DNA from: Pontibacter aydingkolensis
Lineage (GTDB): Bacteria; Bacteroidota; Bacteroidia; Cytophagales; Hymenobacteraceae
Length of the DNA stretch: 64,000 nt
Assembly (NCBI RefSeq): GCF_019443125.1
Contig: NZ_JAHYXK010000008.1
Coordinates: 62,001-126,000 of the forward strand
Direction: 5' to 3'
This document shows, piece by piece, positions 33,401-42,661 of this stretch. How positions within the stretch are numbered: the stretch's first letter is position 1; each line of letters opens with the position of its first letter. The translations under genes were made by a program, and so were the position numbers. The notes beneath the pieces were generated by a model, which had not been told where the DNA came from, searched no databases, and saw nothing but the letters and a program-made list of their open reading frames with translations.

Positions 33401-34525
33401 TTATTGTTTAGCGCTTTTCATTATATCGATAAGCTGTGCACTTGATATAAATTCAACCTCAGGCCATTTTTTTAAGACCTTTACCAATAGTTGATCTAAA
33501 AGTCTTAAATTATCTTCTCTATTAGATTCAACTAAAGAACCTATGTAATTAATTCTATGGGAACCAATTATTGCAGGCTTCTTCCATTTAAACGCAGTCT
33601 CAATTCTTGCAAGACAATTGTCAATAACATCACTACGAAACTCCAAGCTAGGCTCGAAAAAAGCATTCCTTACAATATAACTTTGCCCATATTTATTCAC
33701 CTGACCTGTATAATGTAATTTTTTTTTCAGGCTCTTGCCGGTTGGTATATATTGAAAAGATATACCCTGAATGCCTTTAATACCGGTATCAGCAGTTGTC
33801 TTTTCTACTGAATCGCCCCATATATAGGAGGGTGCTATAAATGTCTTAGATTTGAACTCAAAAAAATCTTCAAACATATTTAGGCCATCCAGAATAGCAG
33901 ATTCATTAGTTTGTATATCCTTATCATCTACTGTATCAAATGCAGCCATATAATTATTTTTGTTGGCAACTTTATCCTTTATCTTTAGCCCAAACACGTG
34001 CTCTTTAAACCCATGCATTATTGTTTTGCTATTATTTCGCAAAGCATTCATCCACATAGATACATTTAGGTGTTCCCTACCATGAAATTGTGGATATATA
34101 AACTTTTGCTTAACGCCATTAGATAACGCTGACATAGCTGATTCTCCATCTGAATATCTTTCATAAGACTCTTTTAGTCCTATGTAGTGATAGTGTTGAA
34201 ATCCAGAATCTTCAATTTTAGAAAAATCAGGATTAGCCATAATTGTATTGGTCGTGATGCACGCAGGATTACCATGCATGTCTCTTCTTCTATCTAATAC
34301 TTCAAATAGCCTTGAGAAATCCTGTGAATTTTCTAATGCGTCAAAACAATTAAACCTGTCGTTTGTTACTTCTACTCCTAATCCTTCAAGTCTAATTATA
34401 GCTTCTTTAGAGGTCATCCGTAGACTGCCCCAATCATCTGATTCAATAACTAATAATTTTCGATCAGTGTGCCATCCTAGCGCATTAACAAAATTATGAA
34501 AAATTAAATCCTTTATCTTTTTCAT
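33401..34525 (-). CDS. Polysaccharide (de)acetylase-like protein, second of a tandem pair
   Basis: A 374-residue protein with weak CE4/NodB-like features: the acidic ESDDWGSLRM (D30, D31) as metal site, FHGREHLN as the HxxxH motif, and IIGSHRINYIG with a likely catalytic histidine. No signal peptide is visible, so it is probably cytoplasmic or acts on lipid-linked intermediates. It is 374 residues long, like the gene before it, and overlaps it by 4 bases. The two share motif order and spacing, which points to duplication followed by divergence. A role in removing or adding acetyl groups on the glycan is inferred. Confidence 0.75.
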   Translation of the reverse strand: MKKIKDLIFHNFVNALGWHTDRKLLVIESDDWGSLRMTSKEAIIRLEGLGVEVTNDRFNCFDALENSQDFSRLFEVLDRRRDMHGNPACITTNTIMANPDFSKIEDSGFQHYHYIGLKESYERYSDGESAMSALSNGVKQKFIYPQFHGREHLNVSMWMNALRNNSKTIMHGFKEHVFGLKIKDKVANKNNYMAAFDTVDDKDIQTNESAILDGLNMFEDFFEFKSKTFIAPSYIWGDSVEKTTADTGIKGIQGISFQYIPTGKSLKKKLHYTGQVNKYGQSYIVRNAFFEPSLEFRSDVIDNCLARIETAFKWKKPAIIGSHRINYIGSLVESNREDNLRLLDQLLVKVLKKWPEVEFISSAQLIDIMKSAKQ

Positions 34526-35646
34526 CTACCTCCTTCTAGCATAATTTCGCCTAATTCTGAGGCGGTCATAAATTCAACCTCAGGCCATTTATCAATAATT
34601 CTATTTAACAATTCTTCCAATTTGTTCAAGCCTATTTTACGGTTAGCTTCATCTAAACCTCCTACAAAGTTTACACGGTGCGAACTTATGATAGCTGGTT
34701 TATTCCACCTAAACGCAATGCTAATATCTCCCATTGCCATATTTACACTATCTGCCTGATGGGTAGGTTCGAATAGACAGTTTCTGGTAAAATATAGCTG
34801 CCCATGTTTATTCTTTTCTCCTAAATAAAAATGCTTCTTTTTGTATTTTGCATTTCCCTGTGGCTCCAGGCTTACCTTTGCCCTATCAATAAATTTTATT
34901 CCTTTTTTTGCTAAAGCAGGCTCAATTGCACTATTATGTAATAAAGAAGGAGCTACAAGCAATGATGGACTATAATTAAAACTCTCCTTAAAGATATCTA
35001 TCCCTTTTTCAGAAAGTTTAACCAACTCAGGAATATCTTCTTTACTTTCAAAGTCATAGGCAGCCATATATCCATTTTTATAATCTGACTTGCCCGAAGC
35101 CTTTATTCCTATCGATTCATAATCAAAGGCAGTTCTAATATTCTTATCACCTGTCATTAAGCTTTTAAACCAGAACTTCACGTTTAAGTGTTCTCTCCCA
35201 TGAAATTCAGGAACAAATAATCGCTGATCTATACCTTGTTGCCAAAGTAGGGAAGCTTGATTTGTACTAAAGTACCTTTGTAGGGTTGTAGTGAATGCTT
35301 CGTAATGATACTGCTGGAAATCAGACGCTCTGATTTTAGCAAAATCCGGGTTTGCAACTGCTGCCACAGCAGTAAAAACTGCAGATCGATTCGTTCTATC
35401 CTTTACTCTAGCTAGTATATCAAAAAGTGAAGTTAAATCATCACAACCAGCCAGTGTATCGTATCGATTAAATCTACTAGATTCTACATCAATACCTGCA
35501 TTTTTTAAAGCATTCCAGGCTGCTTTGTTACGAATGCGAACAGCACCCCAATCATCAACCAGAAAAACTATAATCTTCCGACTTGTTGACCATCCTGGTA
35601 TATTCGAAATATTCTTACTAACAGACCTCTTTATTTTAGAAAACAT
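34522..35646 (-). CDS. Polysaccharide (de)acetylase-like protein, first of a tandem pair
   Basis: A 374-residue paralogue of the next gene. Corresponding motifs are FLVDDWGAVRI (D31, D32), FHGREHLN and IISSHRVNFVG, and the middle regions align without large gaps (for example MAAYDFESK versus MAAFDTVDD). The overall length is identical. Both lack an export signal. The pair begins right after a strong hairpin (35692-35744), so its expression may be set apart from the genes upstream. The reaction and substrate are inferred from the CE4-like motifs only. Confidence 0.75.
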   Translation of the reverse strand: MFSKIKRSVSKNISNIPGWSTSRKIIVFLVDDWGAVRIRNKAAWNALKNAGIDVESSRFNRYDTLAGCDDLTSLFDILARVKDRTNRSAVFTAVAAVANPDFAKIRASDFQQYHYEAFTTTLQRYFSTNQASLLWQQGIDQRLFVPEFHGREHLNVKFWFKSLMTGDKNIRTAFDYESIGIKASGKSDYKNGYMAAYDFESKEDIPELVKLSEKGIDIFKESFNYSPSLLVAPSLLHNSAIEPALAKKGIKFIDRAKVSLEPQGNAKYKKKHFYLGEKNKHGQLYFTRNCLFEPTHQADSVNMAMGDISIAFRWNKPAIISSHRVNFVGGLDEANRKIGLNKLEELLNRIIDKWPEVEFMTASELGEIMLEGGR

Positions 35647-35691
35647 GTCTGGTTACCTATTCATTTAAATGCCATTCTTAAATTTCTTTAT

Positions 35692-35744
35692 AAAAGTTAT
35701 CGCAGTATGTAGAGCTTATTCACCTACATACTGCGATAACTTTT
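35692..35744 (-). terminator. Strong hairpin inside the polysaccharide locus
   Basis: Two perfect 21-base arms (35692-35712 and 35724-35744) with an 11-base loop. The outer four pairs are A-T, so TTTT ends the stem in both directions. Placed between the acetyltransferase and the tandem (de)acetylases, it should stop or reduce transcription mid-locus unless antiterminated. Confidence 0.85.
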
Positions 35745-35762
35745 TTGAGGTAATCTCATTAA

Positions 35763-36317
35763 TTAAAATGTTCTTAACACATTATTAATATGACCTTCAG
35801 TTGCATTTTCTTTTTCAATTATTTTTGCCGGATTACCCATTACCATACAGTTATCGGGTACATCAATAGTTAAATATGTTAAGGGTGCTATCAAAACATT
35901 ATTCCCTATTGTTATTTTACCTACTATTACTGATCCTGTGCCAATCCAAACATTATTCCCAATTACCGGAGCACCTTTCCTGCTTCCTCTCCTGGTTTGA
36001 CCTATTGTAACGGAATGCGCAATATTGCAGTTATTACCAATTACGGCATTTTCACTAACAACTATACTCCCAAAATGGCCAATATAAAATCCTTCACCAA
36101 TTTTCGCAGAAACAGGTATTTGAATACCATATTTGTACACATATCTTCTTAAGAGTAATTTATAGAAAATTCTTTTTATAGATTTTCTATTACTGTGCGA
36201 AGTTGCAAGTCTCATAAGGAACATATACCTAAATCCTGGTATCATAAGACCACGTAGCAAACCTTTAACTCCTGAAAGCTTATTATACCTATATAAATCT
36301 GCCTTTATAATATCCAC
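35763..36317 (-). CDS. Serine acetyltransferase-like (LbH) acetyltransferase of the glycan locus
   Basis: A 184-residue left-handed beta-helix acetyltransferase, CysE-like. The N-terminal 65 residues are helical and basic. The hexapeptide part has GFYIGHFGSIVVSENAVIGN, HSVTIGQTRRGSRKGAPVIG and VWIGTGSVIVGKITIGNN; the GH..I catalytic histidine context is that of SAT-type enzymes. In a capsule locus it most likely O-acetylates a repeat-unit sugar. It follows the polymerase gene after 27 bases and is followed by a strong hairpin. Confidence 0.88.
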   Translation of the reverse strand: MDIIKADLYRYNKLSGVKGLLRGLMIPGFRYMFLMRLATSHSNRKSIKRIFYKLLLRRYVYKYGIQIPVSAKIGEGFYIGHFGSIVVSENAVIGNNCNIAHSVTIGQTRRGSRKGAPVIGNNVWIGTGSVIVGKITIGNNVLIAPLTYLTIDVPDNCMVMGNPAKIIEKENATEGHINNVLRTF

Positions 36318-36344
36318 CTAATTATCTGTATTACTTAAATTGTA

Positions 36345-37586
36345 TTATTTAATTAGATCAACAAGTGCTGAATCATTTTCAAAAAATATGGAGATTACAG
36401 GATTACCTAAAACAGTTACCATTCCTATTGTATCTAAGCCTAAACGAAAAGACACAATGCAATAAAATACCAGTGCTGGAATCATATAAACCTGTAGCCT
36501 TCTCATATAATGCTCCTTTGGTACCTGATGCAGAAAAGAAATTATAAATGCGATTGCAAACAGATTCGCTACTGAAATAAAACGTCCCCCTGAAGGTATT
36601 AAGCTCATTACATTTGCTACTGTTAAAAACAATAAAGTGAAACTATAGAGAGAAAATAAGTACTTATGATTTTTTATGAAAACTATACTTTTAATGTACA
36701 CTATACCAAAACATAAAGCTATTACCCATTTTAAAGCTTGCACATAGTATAGCGCGTACCAATTATTGCTCTGGAGGCTTTCATTTATTCTATTAGCGTA
36801 ATCTTCATTTGTATAAGACTCAATACTAGCAGAAAATATATTAGGTACTATGTCTATTAAAACATTTCGAACAGCACCAAGATTGATTTCAGTCAAAAAG
36901 AAACTTAATACAAACAGTACAAAGTATAAATGCACACGATTTTTAAAAAGAATATATACTATAATTACTAGTAAGGGTAAAGCAAATGAGAAATGCACTA
37001 ATACTGAAAATGCTGCTAACAACAATCCTTTACTTTTGCCTTCAAAAAAATATTGAATAGTACCAAAAAAGAAAATATGAGCCGCAGTCCACATACGGAA
37101 CCCATTAATCTGCCAGAATCCTATAATAAATGCAAAAGTTATGATTAACGGTATATATTCTTTTTTTACTTTAAAATCAGCAATCCTAATTAGATACCAG
37201 ATATTTCTTGAATAAAAAAATCCAAATATTATAGCAAAAACCAAAAAGAGAATTTTATAGTCGGTCGTGAAAAGAGAAACAGTAAAAGAGATTAGTGGTT
37301 GCAGTATATCCACATATTTTGTTTCTTCACTATAGAGTAAAGAGGTAAAATTATCAAAAGACAACTCAGATTGTCCCATTAATATTAATTGATCTCTGTA
37401 CCTATTCGCATCCATACCTTCATTAGATATTACAAAAGTATATCCGTAGAAAGCGACAAATAACCACAATACATTTTTTGACCAGGAAGCCTTATAGTTC
37501 TTGATAGCGATCAATAACGAAAGCAACGGGGACAGAAAATATATACAATAAATAAATATTTTATTATTGCTACTGATGTTAGACAT
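36345..37586 (-). CDS. EpsG family membrane protein, probable polysaccharide polymerase (Wzy)
   Basis: A 413-residue protein with about ten hydrophobic segments, starting at the ATG at 37586 (MSNISSNNKIFIYCIYF); an ATG at 37604 adds six residues. The EpsG-like motif region EGMDANRYRDQLILM follows the second segment, and FWQINGFRMWTAAHIFFFG is the conserved central stretch. Proteins of this type join repeat units at the periplasmic face. It is the only polymerase candidate in the locus, and matches the Wzx-type flippase and Wzc/Wza export system. Strongly AT-rich. Confidence 0.85.
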   Translation of the reverse strand: MSNISSNNKIFIYCIYFLSPLLSLLIAIKNYKASWSKNVLWLFVAFYGYTFVISNEGMDANRYRDQLILMGQSELSFDNFTSLLYSEETKYVDILQPLISFTVSLFTTDYKILFLVFAIIFGFFYSRNIWYLIRIADFKVKKEYIPLIITFAFIIGFWQINGFRMWTAAHIFFFGTIQYFFEGKSKGLLLAAFSVLVHFSFALPLLVIIVYILFKNRVHLYFVLFVLSFFLTEINLGAVRNVLIDIVPNIFSASIESYTNEDYANRINESLQSNNWYALYYVQALKWVIALCFGIVYIKSIVFIKNHKYLFSLYSFTLLFLTVANVMSLIPSGGRFISVANLFAIAFIISFLHQVPKEHYMRRLQVYMIPALVFYCIVSFRLGLDTIGMVTVLGNPVISIFFENDSALVDLIK

Positions 37587-37626
37587 TCTATAAAAAATTA
37601 GCAAATCTTGCCAAAGTAAAAAATAT

Positions 37627-38724
37627 TTAAGGTGCCAATTCTAAGAAGCTTTTACAGACATTCTTTATCTTGTATATATCAATATTTTTTGGCTCTAATC
37701 TTTGCTCATAATTCTTATTAAAGAAATTAGATAACTTTACATTATCTTTCTCTCCTTCATAAGAAATTATTGGCCTTTGAGAGTAAAAATAATCAATTAA
37801 CTTGAGAGACTGCTGTGTGTTATCCTTATAAGGATAATGCACTAAAAAGTCTGCTTTAGCCAACTCTAACAATAATTCTTCTCTTGGAACATAACCTCTT
37901 ACTTCTATTTTATCCTTAATCCCTGACAACTCTTTCTGATATATATCTTTTTCCTTTGTATAAATAATAAATTTAAAATCTCTGTTTATACCTTTCAGGA
38001 AATTAAAAAAATGTACAGCATAGTGCATATAAGGGCCAACAGAACCAGAATAAATAAAGGTAACTATTTTGTTCTCTTTATACTCAGCAATATTTGGGAA
38101 TGAAAAACCTTGAGGAATAATTTTGATTTTATGTCTGAATTCAGGATAATAGGCAGATAAAGCTTCTTCAATAGGAACTGCAACAAAATGAGTTTTTCTC
38201 ATAAACCATTTTTCTATATATTTAAAATAAAATGGCTTCTTAAATGTATCATTTTTCAAACCCATAAAAGGATCTCCACAATCTGCTACCCATATTTTCG
38301 CTATTGGATCTTGCTCCTTCCATGCCCATGCCACTCCCCAATGCACAGTATGAGGTGCTGCAATTGATATAAGCAAATCATAACCTCTTTCTTGCTCTAA
38401 TGCTTTTTTAACAGAAAATATAAATTCACTATTCGGGTATTGGAAAAGAAGATCAGATAAGCGCTTAAAAACTCGTCTCACTTTTACTTCAACTTCTCCT
38501 CCTTTTACTGCTACAGGTTTCCACTGCGACTGTCCCAAGTCTTTTATATGAACATTATATTCTTTTTCAAATATTGAATGTGCAATATTATTTTTGGGTG
38601 TAATAACAGTTATATCATGTCCTTCATTTGCTAATTCTTTCACAAGTTCAGTAGTTCTTAAAGAACGAGGTGAATTCATAGGGTAGAAGCTTTTACTTAC
38701 TATTAAGATTCTCTTCTTTTCCAT
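37627..38724 (-). CDS. Glycosyltransferase, GT-B fold
   Basis: A 365-residue protein with a GT-B N-terminal domain (ILIVSKSFYPMNSPRSLRTTELVKELANEGHDITVITP). The second domain contains FIYSGSVGPYMHYAVHFFN and, near the end, DNTQQSLKLIDYFYSQRPIISYEG, which stands in for the EX7E region but lacks its first acid in the usual place. Its subfamily cannot be assigned. It lies 40 bases before the polymerase gene and 69 bases after another glycosyltransferase gene. The donor and acceptor are unknown. Confidence 0.82.
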   Translation of the reverse strand: MEKKRILIVSKSFYPMNSPRSLRTTELVKELANEGHDITVITPKNNIAHSIFEKEYNVHIKDLGQSQWKPVAVKGGEVEVKVRRVFKRLSDLLFQYPNSEFIFSVKKALEQERGYDLLISIAAPHTVHWGVAWAWKEQDPIAKIWVADCGDPFMGLKNDTFKKPFYFKYIEKWFMRKTHFVAVPIEEALSAYYPEFRHKIKIIPQGFSFPNIAEYKENKIVTFIYSGSVGPYMHYAVHFFNFLKGINRDFKFIIYTKEKDIYQKELSGIKDKIEVRGYVPREELLLELAKADFLVHYPYKDNTQQSLKLIDYFYSQRPIISYEGEKDNVKLSNFFNKNYEQRLEPKNIDIYKIKNVCKSFLELAP

Positions 38725-38793
38725 TAAAATATTATACTAATTTGCTTAGCACTCAGTATGTTACTATATGACAATATGTAATTTGCGCTATTA

Positions 38794-39924
38794 TTAGTTT
38801 AAATTTTCATAAACTTTAATCCATAGTTTCAGGGTAGAATCCCAAGTTAATCTTCCTAATACAAGCTGCTTATTTTTCTCACAAGTTTCTTCCAAGCCAT
38901 TAATACACTCCAACACATTATTCAAATGAAGCGCAACAGAATCTTCATCAGTTCTGATTACCTTCACCCCCCACTGGTCATAAACATCGTAAGGTAACCA
39001 ATCTCCTACAATAACTATATTTCCTGCAACCAGAGATTCTGAAAGGGCACCTGAGAATGCATCTGTTTTTTGAATATTGACAACTACATCTGATGCACAA
39101 CGCATAGTTGCCAGTTCTATATCTGTTAGTCTGGTTTCAAAAAAAGTAACTGATAAACCCAACTCTTTGGCTAATGCCTTTACTTGCCCCTTGTATTCTA
39201 AGGTTCCTCCATAGGTTAGCGGCACAAACAGATGGGCTGCAGATTTATGTTCGTCCTTTAATGATTTGATAGCTTCTATTAACTTGTAATGCTGTTGTTC
39301 AGGAATTCCATTATATCCAATTGAAATAATAATCTTGTTAGAGGGTATCTGGTATTTTTGCTTAAACAGAGCTATATCCTCTTCTTTTACATTCTTTATT
39401 ACATCCAGCAGTTTTAAGCCAAAATAAGTTGTCCTTATCTTATGTTTATATTCAGGATACTCTTCTTTAAAGATGCTTTGAACACCTTCAACCATCGTTA
39501 TGAGATCACTGTACATTAAAAGGGGCTGATAAGCTATTTTCTGCTTGTCTGTTGCCCTAAAATAATCTGATCCCCAGAAAGTTGTTATCAATCTGCATCC
39601 CTGTTGCTTAATTTGTTCAGCATACAGCGAATACTCTTCATGTACATAATGCACACTCACAACATCACCAGGTTTGAATTCTTTGCTGATACACTTTCTG
39701 TTAATGATAGGGATAAATAACCTTCTTATATATTTTAACTTTAGAACCCAGGGTGCCCACCAGTAAGAGTTTAAATAAGATGTTGTTTCTGTAAGCGGAT
39801 CATAGATTTTTGCACTAATAAAATCATAGACAAGTACGCTATGTCCCTCATTCTGTAAACGCTGTACCAACTCCAAAAACAAAGGGTTAGTAACGGCTAG
39901 ATTAAATATAAATAATACTCTCAA
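38794..39924 (-). CDS. Glycosyltransferase (GT-B, possibly Fuc4NAc transferase-like)
   Basis: A 376-residue GT-B-type enzyme. It begins MRVLFIFNLAVTNPLFLELV. The middle shows ITTFWGSDYFRATDKQK, a pattern seen in some capsule GT4-like enzymes. The donor domain carries IISIGYNGIPEQQHYKLIEA and KTDAFSGALSESLVAGNIVIV, where D...E takes the place of EX7E. The gene starts 6 bases after the flippase stop codon, so the two are coupled. Assignment to a precise family is uncertain. Confidence 0.8.
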   Translation of the reverse strand: MRVLFIFNLAVTNPLFLELVQRLQNEGHSVLVYDFISAKIYDPLTETTSYLNSYWWAPWVLKLKYIRRLFIPIINRKCISKEFKPGDVVSVHYVHEEYSLYAEQIKQQGCRLITTFWGSDYFRATDKQKIAYQPLLMYSDLITMVEGVQSIFKEEYPEYKHKIRTTYFGLKLLDVIKNVKEEDIALFKQKYQIPSNKIIISIGYNGIPEQQHYKLIEAIKSLKDEHKSAAHLFVPLTYGGTLEYKGQVKALAKELGLSVTFFETRLTDIELATMRCASDVVVNIQKTDAFSGALSESLVAGNIVIVGDWLPYDVYDQWGVKVIRTDEDSVALHLNNVLECINGLEETCEKNKQLVLGRLTWDSTLKLWIKVYENLN

Positions 39925-39930
39925 ATCAGA

Positions 39931-41391
39931 TCACAACTTTATATTATTCGTGCTTTTCTTCTCTTTTTTTGGTTTTATCACCTTTATAAGATCATTCAAT
40001 ATGTTCTTGTCAAAAAAGAATATAATTGAAGCATACACTGGAATACTTAATATTATTTTAAATAACAGGCTTACTTCTAGAGTTAGATTAAAAGTATTTA
40101 CTAAAAACCCTACAAGTATAATAAAAATACAACCTAAGAATATTGCGTACAGTTGCTTCCAAACATCTATTAACTTCAAATTAATAATCTTGATGGCTTC
40201 ATGCAAAATTGGAATGGCGCCTATAGTACCAACCAATAAATAGGCCAATACTAATCCATCCAGTTCTCCTAAATATAGCCCTAATATCCACGAAGGAATT
40301 AGAACAACATTTAAGTATAGCGTAACTCTAAAAGCCTTACCCGCATTTCCAGTAGCATTATAAATTACTCCATTTAAAGAAAGTACTGATTGAGCGGCAC
40401 CCAGAATACTAAGCATCTTAATAATGGGAATTGCTTCTATCCATTTAACTCCTAAAACCAGCAGCACAAACTCTTCTGCCACTGTAAATAAACCTACCAT
40501 TAAAGGGAATGTAACTAAAGCAATGAACTTAATTACCTTTAGGTAGTGAAATGCGATCTTATCTTTATCATCCTGGATAATGGAGAATGCCGGAAACAGC
40601 ACTTTACCAAAAACACTGGTAACATTTGAAATAGGCAACATCATCAGGCTATAGCTTCTGGTATAAATACCCAGGGAAGCATTCCCTATAAATTTACCTA
40701 TTAATAAATTGTCTAAGTTTCGCGTTAAGTAACCTAGCATATTTGTTCCTACAATTCCGGAACCATAGCTAAACAATCCACTTATTTCGTTCCAGGAGAA
40801 GTAAAACATAGGTCTCCATTTCGCTATTTTCCATACAAACATTAAGTTAATAACAGAAAAGATAATTCCCTGAAATACCAAGCTCCACACTCCCCAATTA
40901 TTATAGGCCATCCAGAAAGCAACTCCATAACTCAGGAAAGTAGCAACCCAGGCAACCACAATCTTGAGCTTAAAATCTATATTTTTACTTAAAAGCGTAT
41001 TAGGGATTCCGGCAAGTGAATTGATTAATAAACTTAAGGTAACAACACGGGTTAAGTTTATTAATTTTGGCTCCTTATAAAATTCGGCGAGAAGTGGCGA
41101 CAGAGAATAGAATATCAGGTAGATAAACAGACCAATAGCCAGGTTAAACCAGAAAACACTGGATGTTTTCTTATTGGTTAAGTTTTGATCATAAATAATA
41201 GCCGAGCCAAACCCAAAATCAACAAACAGGTTAGCAAATCCTGAGAAAACAGTTATCATACCTACCAGTCCGTACGCCTCCGGCCCAAGTAGCCTTGCCA
41301 GATAGATACCAAACCAAACAAAGATCAGTTGGGTGACTACCTGGTTAATTACATTCCATTTTAGACCGCTTTTAACCTTAGCTTGTAGCAT
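39931..41391 (-). CDS. wzx: Lipid-linked repeat-unit flippase, Wzx/WzxC type
   Basis: A 486-residue membrane protein of the polysaccharide transporter (MOP) family, with about twelve or more hydrophobic segments. The start LKWNVINQVVTQLIFVWFGI and LLGPEAYGLVGMITVFSGFA are typical of the WzxC/TuaB branch. The C-terminal tail is short and lysine-rich. It would flip the undecaprenyl-linked repeat unit across the inner membrane before polymerisation. It is followed 6 bases later by a glycosyltransferase gene. Confidence 0.93.
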   Translation of the reverse strand: MLQAKVKSGLKWNVINQVVTQLIFVWFGIYLARLLGPEAYGLVGMITVFSGFANLFVDFGFGSAIIYDQNLTNKKTSSVFWFNLAIGLFIYLIFYSLSPLLAEFYKEPKLINLTRVVTLSLLINSLAGIPNTLLSKNIDFKLKIVVAWVATFLSYGVAFWMAYNNWGVWSLVFQGIIFSVINLMFVWKIAKWRPMFYFSWNEISGLFSYGSGIVGTNMLGYLTRNLDNLLIGKFIGNASLGIYTRSYSLMMLPISNVTSVFGKVLFPAFSIIQDDKDKIAFHYLKVIKFIALVTFPLMVGLFTVAEEFVLLVLGVKWIEAIPIIKMLSILGAAQSVLSLNGVIYNATGNAGKAFRVTLYLNVVLIPSWILGLYLGELDGLVLAYLLVGTIGAIPILHEAIKIINLKLIDVWKQLYAIFLGCIFIILVGFLVNTFNLTLEVSLLFKIILSIPVYASIIFFFDKNILNDLIKVIKPKKEKKSTNNIKL

Positions 41392-41505
41392 ATATAACTT
41401 AAAACAGGAAGCTACAATAGCAAAAGTAGAAGATCCTGCTTCTATGTTTGCTCATGCTAAACTGTACCTGTGCGCTTCTAAAAAGTATTTATTAAAATCT
41501 TAAGA

Positions 41506-42576
41506 TTACTTGTCCATTAAACGTTTAACCGTTTTATCGTATTCCTGCCATTCCCCGGTATCCATCCAGGAGCCTTCGCTTACCGGATATACACCAATTT
41601 TACGATTTTCCTTTTTAAGATTACCGATCAGCTCAGTTATATGGAAAAACCCTTTCTCTGGAATCTCATTTATAAGGTTTGGCTCTAAAATATACATCCC
41701 GGTATTGATCCATACCGACTGATCAGGTTTTTCTTTTATTTCCAGAAGTTCTCCGTTATCTCCTGTTTCAAGCGTACCATAAGGGATCTGATAATGCTTA
41801 AGCGCTGCGATAATTGTTAATTCATTTTTATTATCTCTGTGGTACTTTAAAATATCCGAGTAATCCTGGTCTATAATAATGTCGCAGTTAGTAACAAAGA
41901 ACGTATTATCTATCTTACCCTTTAGCAGGCTCAGACTACCGGCCGTGCCTCTCGGCTCTTCTTCTTTTACAAATTGAATGTTATAAGGAAGATCTAATTC
42001 ATTCAGGTAAAACTTAATAAGGGAAGCTTTATAGTTTACTGATAAGAAAAAGTCGTTTACTCCATGGCCGTTAAACCTGGAGAAAATTTCTTCCAGCATA
42101 GTGCCCTCGCCGATTGGGATCAATGGTTTAGGAACTACGTTTGTTAATGGCTTTAACCTGGTTCCAAAACCACCAGCCATCACCACTACTGGTAAATCAA
42201 ATTGAAAAACAGGCTTGGGTTTAGTATTTTTAAATATATCTTCCCAAAAATGAACATCCATTAAATCGTTATCGTCACTTACAACAGGGCAAAATTCCAT
42301 TCTAAACGAAAGCATCAGTTTCTCGATAGCTTGCATTGTATCGTTTGGGGATGCTACCCGAATCTGCTCTCGCAGGATAGTTGATATCTGAGTATCAAGA
42401 TCTACCTTTTTGATGATTGCCCTTTGTATATCGCCTGCACTTATAATGCTTACAAATTTTTCATTGCTTACAATCAGCAAAAGCTTCTTGTCCAGCACGT
42501 CCATTTGTTTCATTGCATCCAATATAGTTGCATTTGGCGAAATTATGCGATCTTCAATTCTTTTTGAATAAATCAT
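41506..42576 (-). CDS. CBS-domain sugar-1-phosphate nucleotidyltransferase (PtmE-like)
   Basis: A 356-residue two-part protein. Residues 1-115 are a pair of CBS motifs (ISPNATILDAMKQMDVLDKK, ASPNDTMQAIEKLMLSF). Residues from 125 are a nucleotidyltransferase: VVMAGGFGTRLKPLTNVVPKPLIPIGEGTML, with FVTNCDIIIDQDY as the metal-binding site and a final GEWQEYDKTV. This CBS plus transferase layout is that of PtmE, which makes GDP-glucosamine in the GDP route to legionaminic acid. Here it sits next to LegB- and LegC-like genes, which supports the same function. The exact nucleotide is inferred. Confidence 0.87.
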   Translation of the reverse strand: MIYSKRIEDRIISPNATILDAMKQMDVLDKKLLLIVSNEKFVSIISAGDIQRAIIKKVDLDTQISTILREQIRVASPNDTMQAIEKLMLSFRMEFCPVVSDDNDLMDVHFWEDIFKNTKPKPVFQFDLPVVVMAGGFGTRLKPLTNVVPKPLIPIGEGTMLEEIFSRFNGHGVNDFFLSVNYKASLIKFYLNELDLPYNIQFVKEEEPRGTAGSLSLLKGKIDNTFFVTNCDIIIDQDYSDILKYHRDNKNELTIIAALKHYQIPYGTLETGDNGELLEIKEKPDQSVWINTGMYILEPNLINEIPEKGFFHITELIGNLKKENRKIGVYPVSEGSWMDTGEWQEYDKTVKRLMDK

Positions 42577-42661
42577 TACCAGTTATAATCTTTACTGCAA
42601 AGCGATTTAATACCTTCTGTTTTATGCTACCAGACTAACCTTTATACTAATACTTGAGAAA

